64,000 nt of DNA from Manis javanica (taxonomy: Eukaryota; Chordata; Mammalia; Pholidota; Manidae), in NCBI RefSeq assembly GCF_040802235.1, contig NC_133157.1:35988501-36052500 (forward strand), given 5' to 3'. The translations under genes and the position numbers were made by a program. Below, one piece after another: positions 1 through 10,347 of this stretch. Numbering within the stretch: the stretch's first letter is position 1; each line of letters starts with the position of its first letter. The notes under the pieces are model-generated. The model ran no database searches. It saw only the letters and a program-made list of their open reading frames with translations, and had not been told where the DNA came from.

Positions 1-136
1 TCTTCCCCCCCCTTATCCCTCCCTGCCCACCCATCCTCCCCAGTTCCTTTCCCTTTGGTACCTGTTAGTCCATTTTTGGGTTCTGTAATTCTGCTGCTGT
101 TTTGTTCCTTCAGTTTTTCCTTTGTTCCTATACTCC

Positions 137-3100
137 TCAGATGAGTGAAATCATTTGGTATTTCTCTTTCTCCGCTTGGCTTATTTCACTGAGCATAATA
201 CTCTCCAGCTCCATCCATGTTGCTGCAAATGGTTGGATTTTTCCACTTCTTATGGCTGAGTAGTATTCCATTGTGTATATGTACCACATCTTCTTTATCC
301 ATTCATCTACAGATGGACATTTAGGTTGCTTCCAATTCTTGGCTATTGTAAATACTGCTGCGATAAACATAGGAGTACATCTGTCTTTCTCAAACTTGAT
401 TGCTGCGTTCTTAGGGTAAATTCCTAGGAGTGGAATTCCTGGGTCAAATGGTAGGTCTGTTTTGAGCATTTTGATGCACCTCCATACTGCTTTCCACAAT
501 GGTTGAACTAATTTACATTCCCACCAGCAGTGTAGGAGGGTTCCCCTTTCTCCACAGCCTCGCCAACATTTGTTGTTCTTTGTCTTTTGGATGGCAGCTA
601 TCCTTACTGGTGTGAGGTGATACCTCATTGTAGTTTTAATTTGCATTTCTCTGATAATTAGCGATGTGGAGCATCTTTTCATGTGTCTCTTGGCCATCTG
701 TATTTCTTTTTTGGAGAACTGTCTGTTCAGTTCCTCTGCCCATTTTTTAATTGGGTTATTTGTTTTTTGTTTGTTGAGGCGTGTGAGCTCTTTATATATT
801 CTGGACGTCAAGCCTTTATCAGATCTGTCATTTTCAAATATATTCTCCCATACTGTAGGGTTCCTTTTTGTTCTATTGATGGTGTCTTTCGCTGTACAGA
901 AGCTTTTCAGCTTAATGTAGTCCCACTTGCTCATTTTTGCTGTTGTTTTCCTTGCCCGGGGAGATATGTTCAAGAAAAGATCACTCATGTTTATGTCTAA
1001 GAGGTTTTTGCCTATGTTTTTTTCCAAGAGTTTAATGGTTTCGTGACTTACATTCAGGTCTTTGATCCATTTTGAGTTTACCTTTGTATATGGGGTTAGA
1101 CAATGGTCCAGTTTCATTCTCCTACATGTAGCTGTCCAGTTTTGCCAGCACCATCTGTTGAAGAGACTGTCATTTTGCCATTGTATGTCCATGGCTCCTT
1201 TATCAAATATTAATTGACCATATATGTTTGGGTTAATTTCTGGGGTCTCTAATCTGTTCCACTGGTCTGTGGCTCTGTTCTTGTGCCAGTACCAAATTGT
1301 CTTGATTACTATGGCTTTGTAGTAGAGCTTGAAGTTGGGGAGTGAGATCCCCCCTACTTTATTCTTCTTTTTCAGGATTGCTTTGGCTATTCGGGGTCTT
1401 TGGTGTTTCCATATGAATTTTTGAATTATTTGTTCCAATTCATTGAAGAATGTTGCTGGTAATTTGAGAGGGATTGCATCAAATTTGTATATTGCTTTCG
1501 GCAGGATGGCCATTTTGACGATATTAATTCTTCCTAGCCATGAGCATGGGATGAGTTTCCATTTATTAGTGTCCCCTTTAATTTCTCTTAAGAGTGACTT
1601 GTAGTTTTCAGAGTATAAGTCTTTCACTTCCTTGGTTAGGTTTATTCCTAGGTATTTTATTCTTTTTGATGCAATGGTGAATGGAATTGTTTTCCTGATT
1701 TCTCTTTCTATTGATTCGTTGTTAGTGTATAGGAAAGCTACAGATTTCTGTGTGTTGATTTTGTATCCTGCAACTTTGCTGTATTCCGATATCAGTTCTA
1801 GTAGTTTTGGAGTGGAGTCTTTAGGGTTTTTTATGTACAGTATCATATCATCTGCAAATAGTGACAGTTTAACTTCTTCTTTACCAATCTGGATTCCTTG
1901 TATTTCTTTGTTTTGTCTGATTGCCGTGGCTAGGACCTCCAGTACTATGTTAAATAACAGTGGGGAGAGTGGGCATCCCTGTCTGGTTCCCGATCTCAGT
2001 GGAAATGCTTTCAGCTTCTCGCTGTTCAGTATAATGCTGGCTGTGGGTTTATCATATATGGCCTTTATTATGTTGAGGTACTTGCCCTCTATTCCCATTT
2101 TGCTGAGAGTTTTTATCATGAATGGATGTTGAATTTTGTCAAATGCTTTTTCAGCATCTATGGAGATGATCATGTGGTTTTTGTCTTTCTTTTTGTTGAT
2201 GTGGTGGATGATGTTGATGGATTTTCGAATGTTGTACCATCCTTGCATCCCTGGGATGAACCCCACTTGGTCATGGTGTATGATCCTTTTGATATACTGT
2301 TGAATTCTGTTTGCTAATATTTTATTGAGTATTTTTGCATCTACGTTCATCAGGGATATTGGTCTGTAATTTTCTTTTTTGGTGGGGTCTTTGCCTGGTT
2401 TTGGTATTAGGGTGATGTTGGCTTCATAGAATGAGTTTGGGAGTATTCCCTCTTCTTCTATTTTGTGGAACACTTTAAGGAGAATGGGTATTATGTCTTC
2501 TCTGTGTGTCTGATAAAATTCCGAGGTAAATCCGTCCGGCCCCGGGGTTTTGTTCTTGGGTAGTTTTTTGATTACTGTTTCAATTTCTTTGCTTGTAATT
2601 GGTTTGTTTAACTTTTGTGTTTCTTCCTTGGTCAGTCTTGGGAGGTTGTATTTTTCTAGGAAGTTGTCCATTTCTTCTAGGTTTTCCAGCTTGTTGGCAT
2701 ATAGGTTTTCATAGTAGTCTTTAATAATTCTTTGTATTTCTGTGGAGTCTGTCGTGATTTTTCCATTCTCATTTCTGATTATGTTGATTTGTGTTGACTC
2801 TCTTTTTCTCTTAATAAGTTGGGCTAGAGGCTTATCTATTTTGTTTATTTTCTCAAAGAACCAGCTCTTGGTTTCGTTGATTTTTGCTATTGTTTTATTC
2901 TTCTCAATTTTGTTTATTTCTTCTCTGATCTTTATTATGTCCCTCCTTCTGCTGACTTTAGGCCTCAGTTGTTCTTCTTTTTCCAGTTTTAATAATTGTG
3001 ATGTTAGACTATTCATTTGGGATTGTTCTTCCTTCTTCAAGTGTGCCTGGATTGCTATATACTTTCCTCTTAAGACTGCTTTCGCTGCATCCCACAGAAG

Positions 3101-3952
3101 TTGGGGCTTAGTGTTGTTGTTGTCATTTGTTTCTATATATTCCTTGATCTCTATTTTGATTTGTTCATTGATCCATTGATTATTTAGTAGCATATTGTTA
3201 AGCCTCCATGTGTTTGTGAGCCTTTTTGTTTTCTTTGTAGAATTTATTTCTACTTTCATACCTTTGTGGTCTGAAAAATTGGTTGGTAGAATTTCAATAT
3301 TGTGGAATTTACTGAGGCTCTTTTTGTGAGCTAGTATGTGGTCTATTCTGGAGAATGTTCCATGTGCACTTGAGAAGAATGTATATCCTGTTGCTTTTGG
3401 ATGTAAAGTTCTATAGATGTCTATTAGGTCCATCTGTTCTAGTGTGTTGTTCAGTGCCTGTGTGTCTTTACTTATTTTCTGCCCGGTGGATCTATCCTTT
3501 GGGGTGAGTGGTGTGTTGAAGTCTCCTACAATGAATGCATTGCAGTCTATTTCCCTCTTTAGTTCTGTTAGTATTTGCTTCACATATGCTGGTGCTCCTG
3601 TATTGGGTGCATATATATTTAGAATGGTTATATCCTCTTGTTGGACTAAGCCCTTTATCATTATGTAGTGGCCTTCTTTATCTCTTGTTACTTTCTTTGT
3701 TTTGAAGTCTATTTTGTCTGATATTAGTACTGCAACCCCTGCTTTCTTCTCACTGTTGTTTGCCTGAAATATGTTTTTCCATCCCTTGACTTTTAGTCTA
3801 TGCTTATCTTTGGGTTTAAGGTGAGTTTCTTGTAAGCAGCATATAGATGGGTCTTGCTTTTTTATCCATTCTATTACTCTATGTCTTTTGATTGGTGCAT
3901 TAAGTCCATTTACATTTAGGGTGACTATTGAAAGATATGTACTTATTGCCAT
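137..3952 (-). CDS. L1 ORF2p: endonuclease / reverse transcriptase
   Basis: This encodes the L1 enzyme that nicks target DNA and reverse-transcribes L1 RNA in place. The first ATG that fits the family start is at 3952 and gives about 1271 residues, close to the ~1275 usual for mammals; the frame stays open a few codons further upstream, but only from a TTG. The N-terminal apurinic-type endonuclease shows [22 protein letters not shown] and a terminal SDH, which supply the metal-binding and catalytic residues. The reverse transcriptase follows, with AFDKIQH, the RQGCPLSP segment and the catalytic FADD. The C-terminal cysteine-rich segment keeps the CX3CX7HX4C pattern (CWRGC ... H ... C). No stop or frameshift interrupts it. 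The protein is expected to act in cis in an ORF1p/RNA particle. Confidence 0.95.
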   Translation of the reverse strand: MAISTYLSIVTLNVNGLNAPIKRHRVIEWIKKQDPSICCLQETHLKPKDKHRLKVKGWKNIFQANNSEKKAGVAVLISDKIDFKTKKVTRDKEGHYIMIKGLVQQEDITILNIYAPNTGAPAYVKQILTELKREIDCNAFIVGDFNTPLTPKDRSTGQKISKDTQALNNTLEQMDLIDIYRTLHPKATGYTFFSSAHGTFSRIDHILAHKKSLSKFHNIEILPTNFSDHKGMKVEINSTKKTKRLTNTWRLNNMLLNNQWINEQIKIEIKEYIETNDNNNTKPQLLWDAAKAVLRGKYIAIQAHLKKEEQSQMNSLTSQLLKLEKEEQLRPKVSRRRDIIKIREEINKIEKNKTIAKINETKSWFFEKINKIDKPLAQLIKRKRESTQINIIRNENGKITTDSTEIQRIIKDYYENLYANKLENLEEMDNFLEKYNLPRLTKEETQKLNKPITSKEIETVIKKLPKNKTPGPDGFTSEFYQTHREDIIPILLKVFHKIEEEGILPNSFYEANITLIPKPGKDPTKKENYRPISLMNVDAKILNKILANRIQQYIKRIIHHDQVGFIPGMQGWYNIRKSINIIHHINKKKDKNHMIISIDAEKAFDKIQHPFMIKTLSKMGIEGKYLNIIKAIYDKPTASIILNSEKLKAFPLRSGTRQGCPLSPLLFNIVLEVLATAIRQNKEIQGIQIGKEEVKLSLFADDMILYIKNPKDSTPKLLELISEYSKVAGYKINTQKSVAFLYTNNESIEREIRKTIPFTIASKRIKYLGINLTKEVKDLYSENYKSLLREIKGDTNKWKLIPCSWLGRINIVKMAILPKAIYKFDAIPLKLPATFFNELEQIIQKFIWKHQRPRIAKAILKKKNKVGGISLPNFKLYYKAIVIKTIWYWHKNRATDQWNRLETPEINPNIYGQLIFDKGAMDIQWQNDSLFNRWCWQNWTATCRRMKLDHCLTPYTKVNSKWIKDLNVSHETIKLLEKNIGKNLLDINMSDLFLNISPRARKTTAKMSKWDYIKLKSFCTAKDTINRTKRNPTVWENIFENDRSDKGLTSRIYKELTRLNKQKTNNPIKKWAEELNRQFSKKEIQMAKRHMKRCSTSLIIREMQIKTTMRYHLTPVRIAAIQKTKNNKCWRGCGERGTLLHCWWECKLVQPLWKAVWRCIKMLKTDLPFDPGIPLLGIYPKNAAIKFEKDRCTPMFIAAVFTIAKNWKQPKCPSVDEWIKKMWYIYTMEYYSAIRSGKIQPFAATWMELESIMLSEISQAEKEKYQMISLI

Positions 3953-4147
3953 TGCAGGCTTTAGATTCGTGGTTACCAAAGGTTCAAGGTTAGCTTCTTT
4001 AGTATCTTACTGCCTAACTTAGCTCGCTTATTGAGCTGTTATATACACTGTCTGGAGAGTCTTTTCTTCTCTCCCTTCTTATTCCTCCTCCTCCCTTCTT
4101 CATATGTTGTGTGTTTTGTTCTGTGCTCTTTTTAGGGGTGCTCCCAT

Positions 4148-5071
4148 CTAGAGCAGTCCCTGTAGGATGCCCTGTAGAGGTGGTTTGTGGGAAGCAAATT
4201 CCCTCAGCTTTTGCTTGTCTGGGAATTGTTTGATCCCACCATCATATTTAAATGATAGTCGTGCTGGATACAGTATCCTTGGTTCAAGGCCCTTCTGTTT
4301 CATTGCATTAAGTATATCATGCCATTCTCTTCTGGCCTGTAGGGTTTCTGTTGAGAAGTCTGATGTTAGCCTGATTGGTTTTCCTTTATAGGTGACCTTT
4401 TTCTCTCTAGCTGCCTTTAAAACTCTTTCCTTGTCCTTGATCCTTGCCATTTTAATTATTATGTGTCTTGGTGTTGTCCTCCTTGGATCCTTTCTGTTGG
4501 GGGTTCTGTATAATTCCATGGTCTGTTCGATTATTTCCTCCCCCAGTTTGGGGAAGTTTTCAGCAATTATTTCTTCAAAGACACTTTCTATCCCTTTTCC
4601 TCTTTCTTCCTCTTCTGGTATCCCTATAATACGAATGTTTTTCCTTTTGTATTGGTCACATATTTCTCTTAGTGTTGTTTCATTCCTGGAGATCCTTTTA
4701 TCTCTCTCTATGTCAGCTTCTATACGTTCCTGTTCTCTGGCTTCTATTCCTTCAATGGCCTCTTGCATCTTATCCATTCTGCTTATAAATCCTTCCAGGG
4801 ATTGTTTCACTTCTGTGATCTCTTTCCTGACATCTGTGATCTCCGTCCGGACTTCATCCCACTGCTCTTGCATTTTTCTCTGCATCTCATCCCACTGCTC
4901 TTGCATTTTTCTCTGCATCTCATCCCATTGCTCTTGCATTTTTTTCTGCATCTCTGTCAGCATGTTCATGATTTTTATTTTGAATTCTTTTTCAGGAGGA
5001 CTAGTTAGGTCTGTCTCCTTCTCAGGTGTTGTCTCTGTGATCTTTGTCTGCCTGTAGTTTTGCCTTTTCAT
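4148..5071 (-). CDS. L1 ORF1p: RNA-binding trimeric chaperone
   Basis: This encodes the 307-residue L1 RNA-binding protein; the human homologue has 338. It starts at an ATG (5071) and ends at TAG (4148). The N-terminal third is charged and predicted coiled coil, containing three near-identical 11-residue blocks of the type MQEQWDEMQRK. The middle holds the RRM-like part (NIRIIGIPEEEE is the recognisable strand) and the C-terminal domain follows (ARREWHDIL, ARLSF). Known ORF1p trimerises through the coiled coil and coats L1 RNA. The frame is intact. The repeat expansion in the coiled coil is the unusual part and could change the length of the trimer stalk. Confidence 0.94.
   Translation of the reverse strand: MKRQNYRQTKITETTPEKETDLTSPPEKEFKIKIMNMLTEMQKKMQEQWDEMQRKMQEQWDEMQRKMQEQWDEVRTEITDVRKEITEVKQSLEGFISRMDKMQEAIEGIEAREQERIEADIERDKRISRNETTLREICDQYKRKNIRIIGIPEEEERGKGIESVFEEIIAENFPKLGEEIIEQTMELYRTPNRKDPRRTTPRHIIIKMARIKDKERVLKAAREKKVTYKGKPIRLTSDFSTETLQARREWHDILNAMKQKGLEPRILYPARLSFKYDGGIKQFPDKQKLREFASHKPPLQGILQGLL
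4860..4960 (-). repeat. 33-bp tandem triplication inside L1 ORF1
   Basis: A 33-bp unit, recognisable by repeated CTGCTCTTGCATTTTT blocks on the + strand, occurs three times with few changes. Because 33 is a multiple of three it adds 11-residue blocks to the ORF1p coiled coil without breaking the frame. Confidence 0.85.
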
Positions 5072-5524
5072 GGTGATAGAGATAGTCTGCAGAGCTGGTA
5101 CAAGTGACCGCTGGAAGAGCTTCCCTTCTTGTTGGTTTGTAGCCTTTTCCTGGGAGAATAGCGACCTCTAGTGGCTTGTGCTGGGCAGCTGTGCGCAGAC
5201 AGGGCTTCTGCTTCCTGCCCAGTTGCTTTGGGGTTTATCTCCACTGTTGCTGTGGGCTTGGCCTGGCTGGGGCTGTTCCTCCAAAATGGTGGAGCCCCGT
5301 TAGAGGGGGAGCAGCCAGGAGACTATTTATCTCCGTAAGGGGCCTCTGTGCTCCCTGCTGCCCAGGGGGTTAGAGTGCCCAGAGATCCCCAGATTCCCTG
5401 CTTCTGGTCTAAGTGACCTGTCCTGCCCCTTTAAGATTTCCAAAAAGCACTCTCCAAACCAAAACAACAACAGCAACAATGAGAGAGGGAACAGAAAGGA
5501 AAAAAAAAGAAAAAACACGCGATT

Positions 5525-6415
5525 TTTTTTTTTTTTTCCTCAGGTGCCGGTCCCAGGCACCCGCGCACTGGTCCTGCTGCCCTGTCTCCCTAGCACCAGG
5601 GTCCCTGTCCTTTCAAGGCTTCCAAAAAGCACCCACCCACCGGTCCCGCAGGGAAGGAACGCTCAATATTCTTGGTCCTCAGGCACTGGTCCCACGCACC
5701 CGCTCACCAGTCCCGCCGCCCTGCCTCCCTAGCACCGGGGTCCCTGTCCCTTCAAGGCTTCCAAAAAGCACTTGGCAAAAAGAGAGAAAAAAAAGGGGAA
5801 AAACGCGCGATTTCTTCCGTCCTCAGGTGCTGGTCTCAGGCACCCACCCACCGGTCCCACAGGGAAAAATGCGGGATATTCTTTGTCCTCAGGTGCCGGT
5901 CCCAGGCACCCGCTCACCAGTCCCGCCGCCCTGCCTCCCTAGCACCGGGGTCCCTGTCCCTTTTAGGCTTCCAAAAAGCACTCGCAGAAAAGAGAAAAAA
6001 AAAAGGGGAAAAACGCGCGATTTCCTCTGTCCTCAAGTGCCGGTCTCAGGCACCCGCCCACCGGTCCCGCAGGGAAAAACGGGGGATATTCTTTGTCCTC
6101 AGGCGCCGGTCCCAGCCACCCGCTCACCAGTCCCGCCACCGTGCCTCCCTAGCACTGGGGTCCCCGTCCCTTCAAGGCTTCCAAAAAGCGCTTGCCAAAA
6201 AGAGAAGAAAAAAAAAAAAGGGGAAAAACGCGCGACCTCCTCCGTCCTCAGGCACCGGTCTCAGGCACCCGCCCCCAGGTCTCGCAGGGAGAAACGCGGG
6301 ATATTCTTTGTCCTCCGGCGCCGTTCCCAGGCACCTCCTCACCGGTCCCGCCACCCTGCCTCCCCAGCAACGGGGGCCCGTCCCTCTAAGGCTTCCAAAA
6401 AGCGCTCGCCAAAAA
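5525..6415 (-). repeat. L1 5'UTR tandem monomers (~211 bp)
   Basis: The phrase TTCCAAAAAGC recurs near 5439, 5619, 5759, 5970, 6180 and 6391. The last four are spaced 211, 210 and 211 bases apart, so there are about three full monomers plus shorter, diverged units on the ORF1 side. Each unit is GC- and CpG-rich, contains an A-tract, and has two related halves based on CAGG(T/C)(G/A)C(C/T)GGT(C/T)(C/T)CAGGCACC. Tandem promoter monomers are known from mouse L1. Here they lie between the 5' terminal segment and ORF1 rather than at the very end. Confidence 0.88.
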
Positions 6416-6644
6416 AAAAAAACTGCTCCGGTTTCTCTCCACCCGCCGGGAGCCGGGGGGAGGGGCGCTCGGGTCCCGCCGGGCTGGGGCTTTTATCTTA
6501 CCCCCTTCACAAGGCGCTGGGTTCTTGCAGGTGTGGATGTGGTCTGGATGTTGTCCTGTGTCCTGTGGTCTCTATTTTAGGAAGATTTTTCTTTGTTATA
6601 TTTTCATAGCTCTATGTGTTTTTGGGAGGAGATTTCCACTGCTC

Positions 6645-6672
6645 TACTCACGCCGCCATCTTGGCTCCCTCC
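6645..6672 (-). promoter_or_regulatory. L1 5' terminus with YY1-type site
   Basis: On the minus strand the element begins with GGAGGGAGCCAAGATGGCGG. The core CAAGATGGCGG matches the YY1 motif that sets the transcription start of L1 elements. Its presence is the main evidence that the 5' end is not truncated. Confidence 0.8.
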
Positions 6673-8150
6673 TAGTTTACTTAGTTTTTGATAAGAAGTC
6701 TGCAATCTTCTTATGTTTGCTTATTAATATTTTTTTTAATCAAGCTGCCTTCAAGATCTTCTCTTTGTCTTTAGTTCTTAGAAGTTCACTTATGATATGT
6801 CTGGGTATGTTTTTAGATGTTTATTTTGCTTAGTATTCTCTAATATTCTTGGATTTGTAGCCTGGTATTGGTTATTAATTTGAAATTTTCTTGCCATTAT
6901 TTCTTCAAATATTTCTTCTTTCCCAATCTCTTCTTCTGTCTCTCTCTTCTTCTGGGATGCCAGTTGCACGTGTCGGATTATTTGATATTGTCCTACAGCT
7001 CCATTCTGTTGTGAGATTTTTTTTCCCCACATTTTCCTTTATGTTTTAGTTTGGATAATTTCTTTTGAATTGTCTTTAAGTTCACTGACTCTTTCCTCCT
7101 CTGTGTCAACACTACTGATGAGCCAAACAAAAGAAATCTTTATGTTACCATGTTTTTATTTCTTAGTTTCCATCTCTGCTGAAATTACCCATCTTATCAT
7201 GAAGGTTGTTTACCTTTTCTACTAGACCCTTTTACCTATTAATCATAGTTCTTCTAATTTCCCTGTATGATAAGTCCAATATCTGTATCATGTCTGAGTA
7301 TGGTTCTGTTAATTGCTTTGTCTCTTAGTAGTGTATCATTTTTCTCTTCCCTTTTTGTATGTCTAGTAATAACACTTTGTTGAAAGTGGGACATCTATTG
7401 TAAGGAAGTAAAGACTGAGGTAAATAGCCTTAATGCCTGGAAATGGGCACACTTTTCCTTCTGCTAGGATTTTAGAGCTAGGGATTGAGTCAATCTACTG
7501 AGGAGCTGACTTATGTTTGGGTTGTGTTTTGCTGTGAATATTGTCAATGCCCATCAGGCTTCAAGTTTCTCTAACATTACCTGTGTTTATGGTTGACATT
7601 TGTTTGTCAGAGGTTTTATCAGTGTCTGCTCCACCCTCAGCTTTACATCTTCCCTTGTGCCTGCTCCTCAGAAAGTGTCATCCCCCATGCTTTTGATGCT
7701 ATTTCAGCACTAAACTGCTGTTACTTATTGGTCAATACATATTAGCCTCCTTGGTGGTGGGAGGGGTGGGGGAAGTGTTCTCAGATATTTTCTGATTCAG
7801 CATCAGTATTAGATAGGCACTGTACCCCAGTTTGAGTCTTAGGGGTACGGCCTTCTCCGTGATCCTGCCCCACCCTCTGCTGGAAGATCTCTAATAGTCT
7901 TGACCTACAGAGGTAGAAGTTTTTTTTTTCTCTTTTCCCTTTCTCCAGCTGTAGTGGGTCTTCACTAATACATGATTTACTGTTTAATGACAGAACTTAC
8001 TACAACCAGCAACTTAAGGCTTTTGTTCTCTAGAGAAGATGGGGGAAGGATCTGGATAGGGCTTGGTGCCTCTCCCTACATGGAAGATCTTCCTTTCCCC
8101 AGATTTGTATTAAAGGGAGACTTTCTCATGACTCACATGCTGTCCCTAAT
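6673..8150 (-). mobile_element. Old L1-type fragment (HAL1/L1ME-like), antisense
   Basis: The + strand reads like the reverse complement of an ancient L1 5' region and ORF1. Recognisable phrases are CATTATTTCTTCAAATATTTCTTC near 6895, TCTTCTGGGATGCCAGTTGCACGTGT near 6950 given here only as location marks, and a sense-strand TTCACTGACTCTTTCCTCCTC near 7082. No reading frame survives. The young L1 (1-6672) ends exactly where this begins. The boundary near 8150 is approximate and the family name is from memory of the consensus. Confidence 0.6.
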
Positions 8151-8689
8151 CTTTCTTGTGAACATATGGTAAGGTCCATGGCAAGAGCCTGCAAGTGAGT
8201 GTGAATTACTCTTGTACTGTGGCCTTCTAGAATTTCTGTATTCTCATGCTGGCTTGCATTTGGCCTTTAGCAATTCCTTAAAATTTATACCTGAATTTTA
8301 CCAACTTGATGGTGTCCAGGTGAGGACTCAGCCCCGAATAAGCAAGTGCACTTGTGCAAACCCCCTTGGAGCCACCATGCTGTCTTTTCTTAGATTAAGA
8401 TTAATTGTGTTTTCTTGGAAGCTCAGCTCTCTGATAAATTCAAAAAAGTTGCAAATTTGCAGATAGTTTTGTGATTTTTTGTTGTAGAAGTAAAAGCAGT
8501 GCTATTTCCAGCTTTCCTTTGTGCTAAAATCCAAAAGCCCGTGAGAAGCCCTATTTTGTAGTTAAATCTGTCACATATACTTGAATGCAATTCTTGGCTA
8601 GTACAGGTACCAACTTCACTCATTTATTTTAAAAAAATAAATTTTAAGTGCAGCAAAGTTGCAAGCATAAAAAATGAAACCATGAGTAC
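8151..8689. other. No gene seen
   Basis: This is unassigned AT-rich sequence between two old L1 fragments. Short open frames here have no recognisable protein features, and I see no promoter or splice structure. Confidence 0.5.
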
Positions 8690-9480
8690 CAGAAGAATTA
8701 GGGAGAACTTTCTTAGAACTTCAGAAAGGGAAAAACCTTTAAAATTTTTCTTAAAACATAGAAGCCATAAAATAAAAACTAATGAGACTAATAATAAGAC
8801 TAATAGATTCAACTACATAAAATGCAAAATTTTCTATATGGCAAGAAATCATCATAAACAACAAACAGAAAAAATTATTTGCAATACATATATACAAAGG
8901 ACTAATTTTCTTAATATTAAAAGGCATTTATAAAAAAATAGAAGATCAAAGAATAGGAACATATATTTAAAAGAAAAGGAAATAAGCATGCAAAAAATGA
9001 GTAGTCAACCTTAAAACAAATTTGTAAAATGCAAGATACAATTTATCACTTCTGAGGCTGATGGAGATAAAAAATTTTGATAATATTGAATTGACAAGTG
9101 TGGCAATAGGCACCCTTACACAGTTTTGGTGAGAGTGTAAATTTATATAATTAGGGCAAATAGGCAATGTCACATTTAAAATACACTCTTTCATCCATCA
9201 ATTCAACTCTTAGAAATTTCTCCTACATATATACTTATACCTGTGTGCAAGGACTTGTATACATAAGGTTCATGTCAGCATTATTATTCAGAGCAAAAGA
9301 CTGTAAGTAACTAAATATCCATGAATATAGGATTGAAGATAAGTCATGTTGTAGTTCTATCAAAAACTGACAACCATCAAAGAAAATTACATATACAATA
9401 TATATTTACATCATTGAATAAAACAAGGGGAAAAAACAGTGTTTATCATATGTTCCCACTTGTGAAGAAAAATGTCAGTT
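8690..9480 (+). mobile_element. Decayed L1 ORF2 3' fragment
   Basis: The text resembles the C-terminal part of L1 ORF2 on the + strand: phrases equivalent to 'TTGACAAGTGTGGCAA', 'GTGAGAGTGTAAATT', 'TCAATTCAACTCTTAG' and 'TAACTAAATATCCATGAAT' occur in the order seen in intact copies. It is riddled with stops and indels and is much older than the element at 1-6672. Confidence 0.65.
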
Positions 9481-9567
9481 TATTTTATCTATTTATATAT
9501 CAATACATATGCTTCCTATGCTAAATTAATTCTGAAAGATATGTGGAGCAGAAATTCTGAGAGATAC

Positions 9568-9962
9568 TGTGGAGAAAGTAAAAGTGCCTATAGCCAGGAT
9601 TCTCACCTGACCCTGGTCAGCTTGCTGACTACACATGTGTGGGCTATATGTTATTATTGACTCTATATAAAGAGCTCTGCCCAGTGCACTGGGCTGCAAG
9701 GCTGCAGGAGAGCAGAGACTGGAGTGGTGGCCGTGCTAAGGACAGAGACTGAGATGACTGCAGGAGAAAAGAGGCCCAGAGGCAGAGACTAGCTTGATGC
9801 ATGCAGACTTGCTCTAAGGTGGAAGGGATTCTGTGCTTGACCTGCCACCATGGGAATAAAGTTGGGTATAAACCCTTTCACCCCAAAACATTCTATTGTC
9901 ATTTTTTGGTCTCACTGAATCCAAAGTGAACTTGCCCCAGGCTGAAACTCACTGGGAAGACA
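9568..9962 (+). mobile_element. Solo LTR, copy A of a five-copy family
   Basis: The element begins TGTGGAGAAAG and ends AAGACA, so it has the TG...CA ends of a retroviral LTR. A TATA box (TATATAAAG, 9664) and a poly(A) signal (AATAAA, 9855-9860) are in the expected order. The flanking five bases GATAC occur on both sides (9563-9567 and 9963-9967), a perfect target-site duplication. No internal retroviral sequence adjoins it, so it is a solo LTR left by recombination between the two LTRs. Related copies lie at 38769, 41200, 41632 and 43647. Confidence 0.88.
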
Positions 9963-10192
9963 GATACACAAGTAAGGGAAAAGCAAAGACAACAGTAGGA
10001 AAGACATAGCACACACCTTTTTTGCCTTTTGAATTTTGTATATGCGTTTGTATGCCTACTTTTTAAAAAGCCAATTAATTATAATTATTGAAATAAGTAA
10101 ATGCCTCCATCAAGAGACCTTATCCAGTCTTTCCCCACACTCTTATCCAGTCCACCCATATGCACCTTTGTTAGAAATAGACTGCATTTCTT

Positions 10193-10332
10193 CTTTCTCT
10201 TTTTCTTTTTTTTTATTAAGGTATTATTGATATACACTCTGATGAAGATTTCACATGAAAAAACAATGTGGTTACTACAGTTACCCATATTATCAAGTCC
10301 CCACCCATACCCCAATGCAGTCACTGTCAATC
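10193..10332 (-). mobile_element. Very short L1 3'-end insertion with 15-bp target duplication
   Basis: A T-rich start on the + strand is followed by the reverse complement of an L1 3'UTR related to the other copies here (CCCCACCCATACCCCA, GTCACTGTC). The 15 bases TAGACTGCATTTCTT flank it at 10178-10192 and 10333-10347. It is an extreme 5' truncation (~140 bp) produced by target-primed reverse transcription. Confidence 0.85.
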
Positions 10333-10347
10333 TAGACTGCATTTCTT

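Larger units (their letters stand above)
1..6672 (-). mobile_element. Full-length LINE-1 (L1) retrotransposon, 3' tail cut off by window edge
   Basis: This is a non-LTR retrotransposon read on the minus strand. In transcript order it has a CpG-rich 5'UTR (6672-5072), ORF1 (5071-4148), an inter-ORF spacer of about 195 bases, ORF2 (3952-137) and the start of the 3'UTR (136-1). The 5' end on the minus strand begins GGAGGGAGCCAAGATGGCGG, the usual start of a complete mammalian L1 with a YY1-type site. The 3'UTR matches the copies ending at 28445, 46175 and 56807, so roughly 200-300 more bases and the poly(A) tail lie left of the window. Both reading frames are open, which marks a young copy. Retrotransposition competence cannot be judged from the sequence alone. 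Confidence 0.95.

Noticed and set aside
5413-6609. 398-codon + strand frame as a cellular gene
   Set aside because: It starts at GTG, lies wholly in L1 5'UTR monomers on the antisense strand, and its composition follows the repeat. Kept only as an antisense-ORF observation.
9660-9675. TATATAAAGAGCTC boxes as promoters of cellular genes
   Set aside because: The same box recurs at fixed positions in the solo-LTR copies, so it belongs to the LTR.
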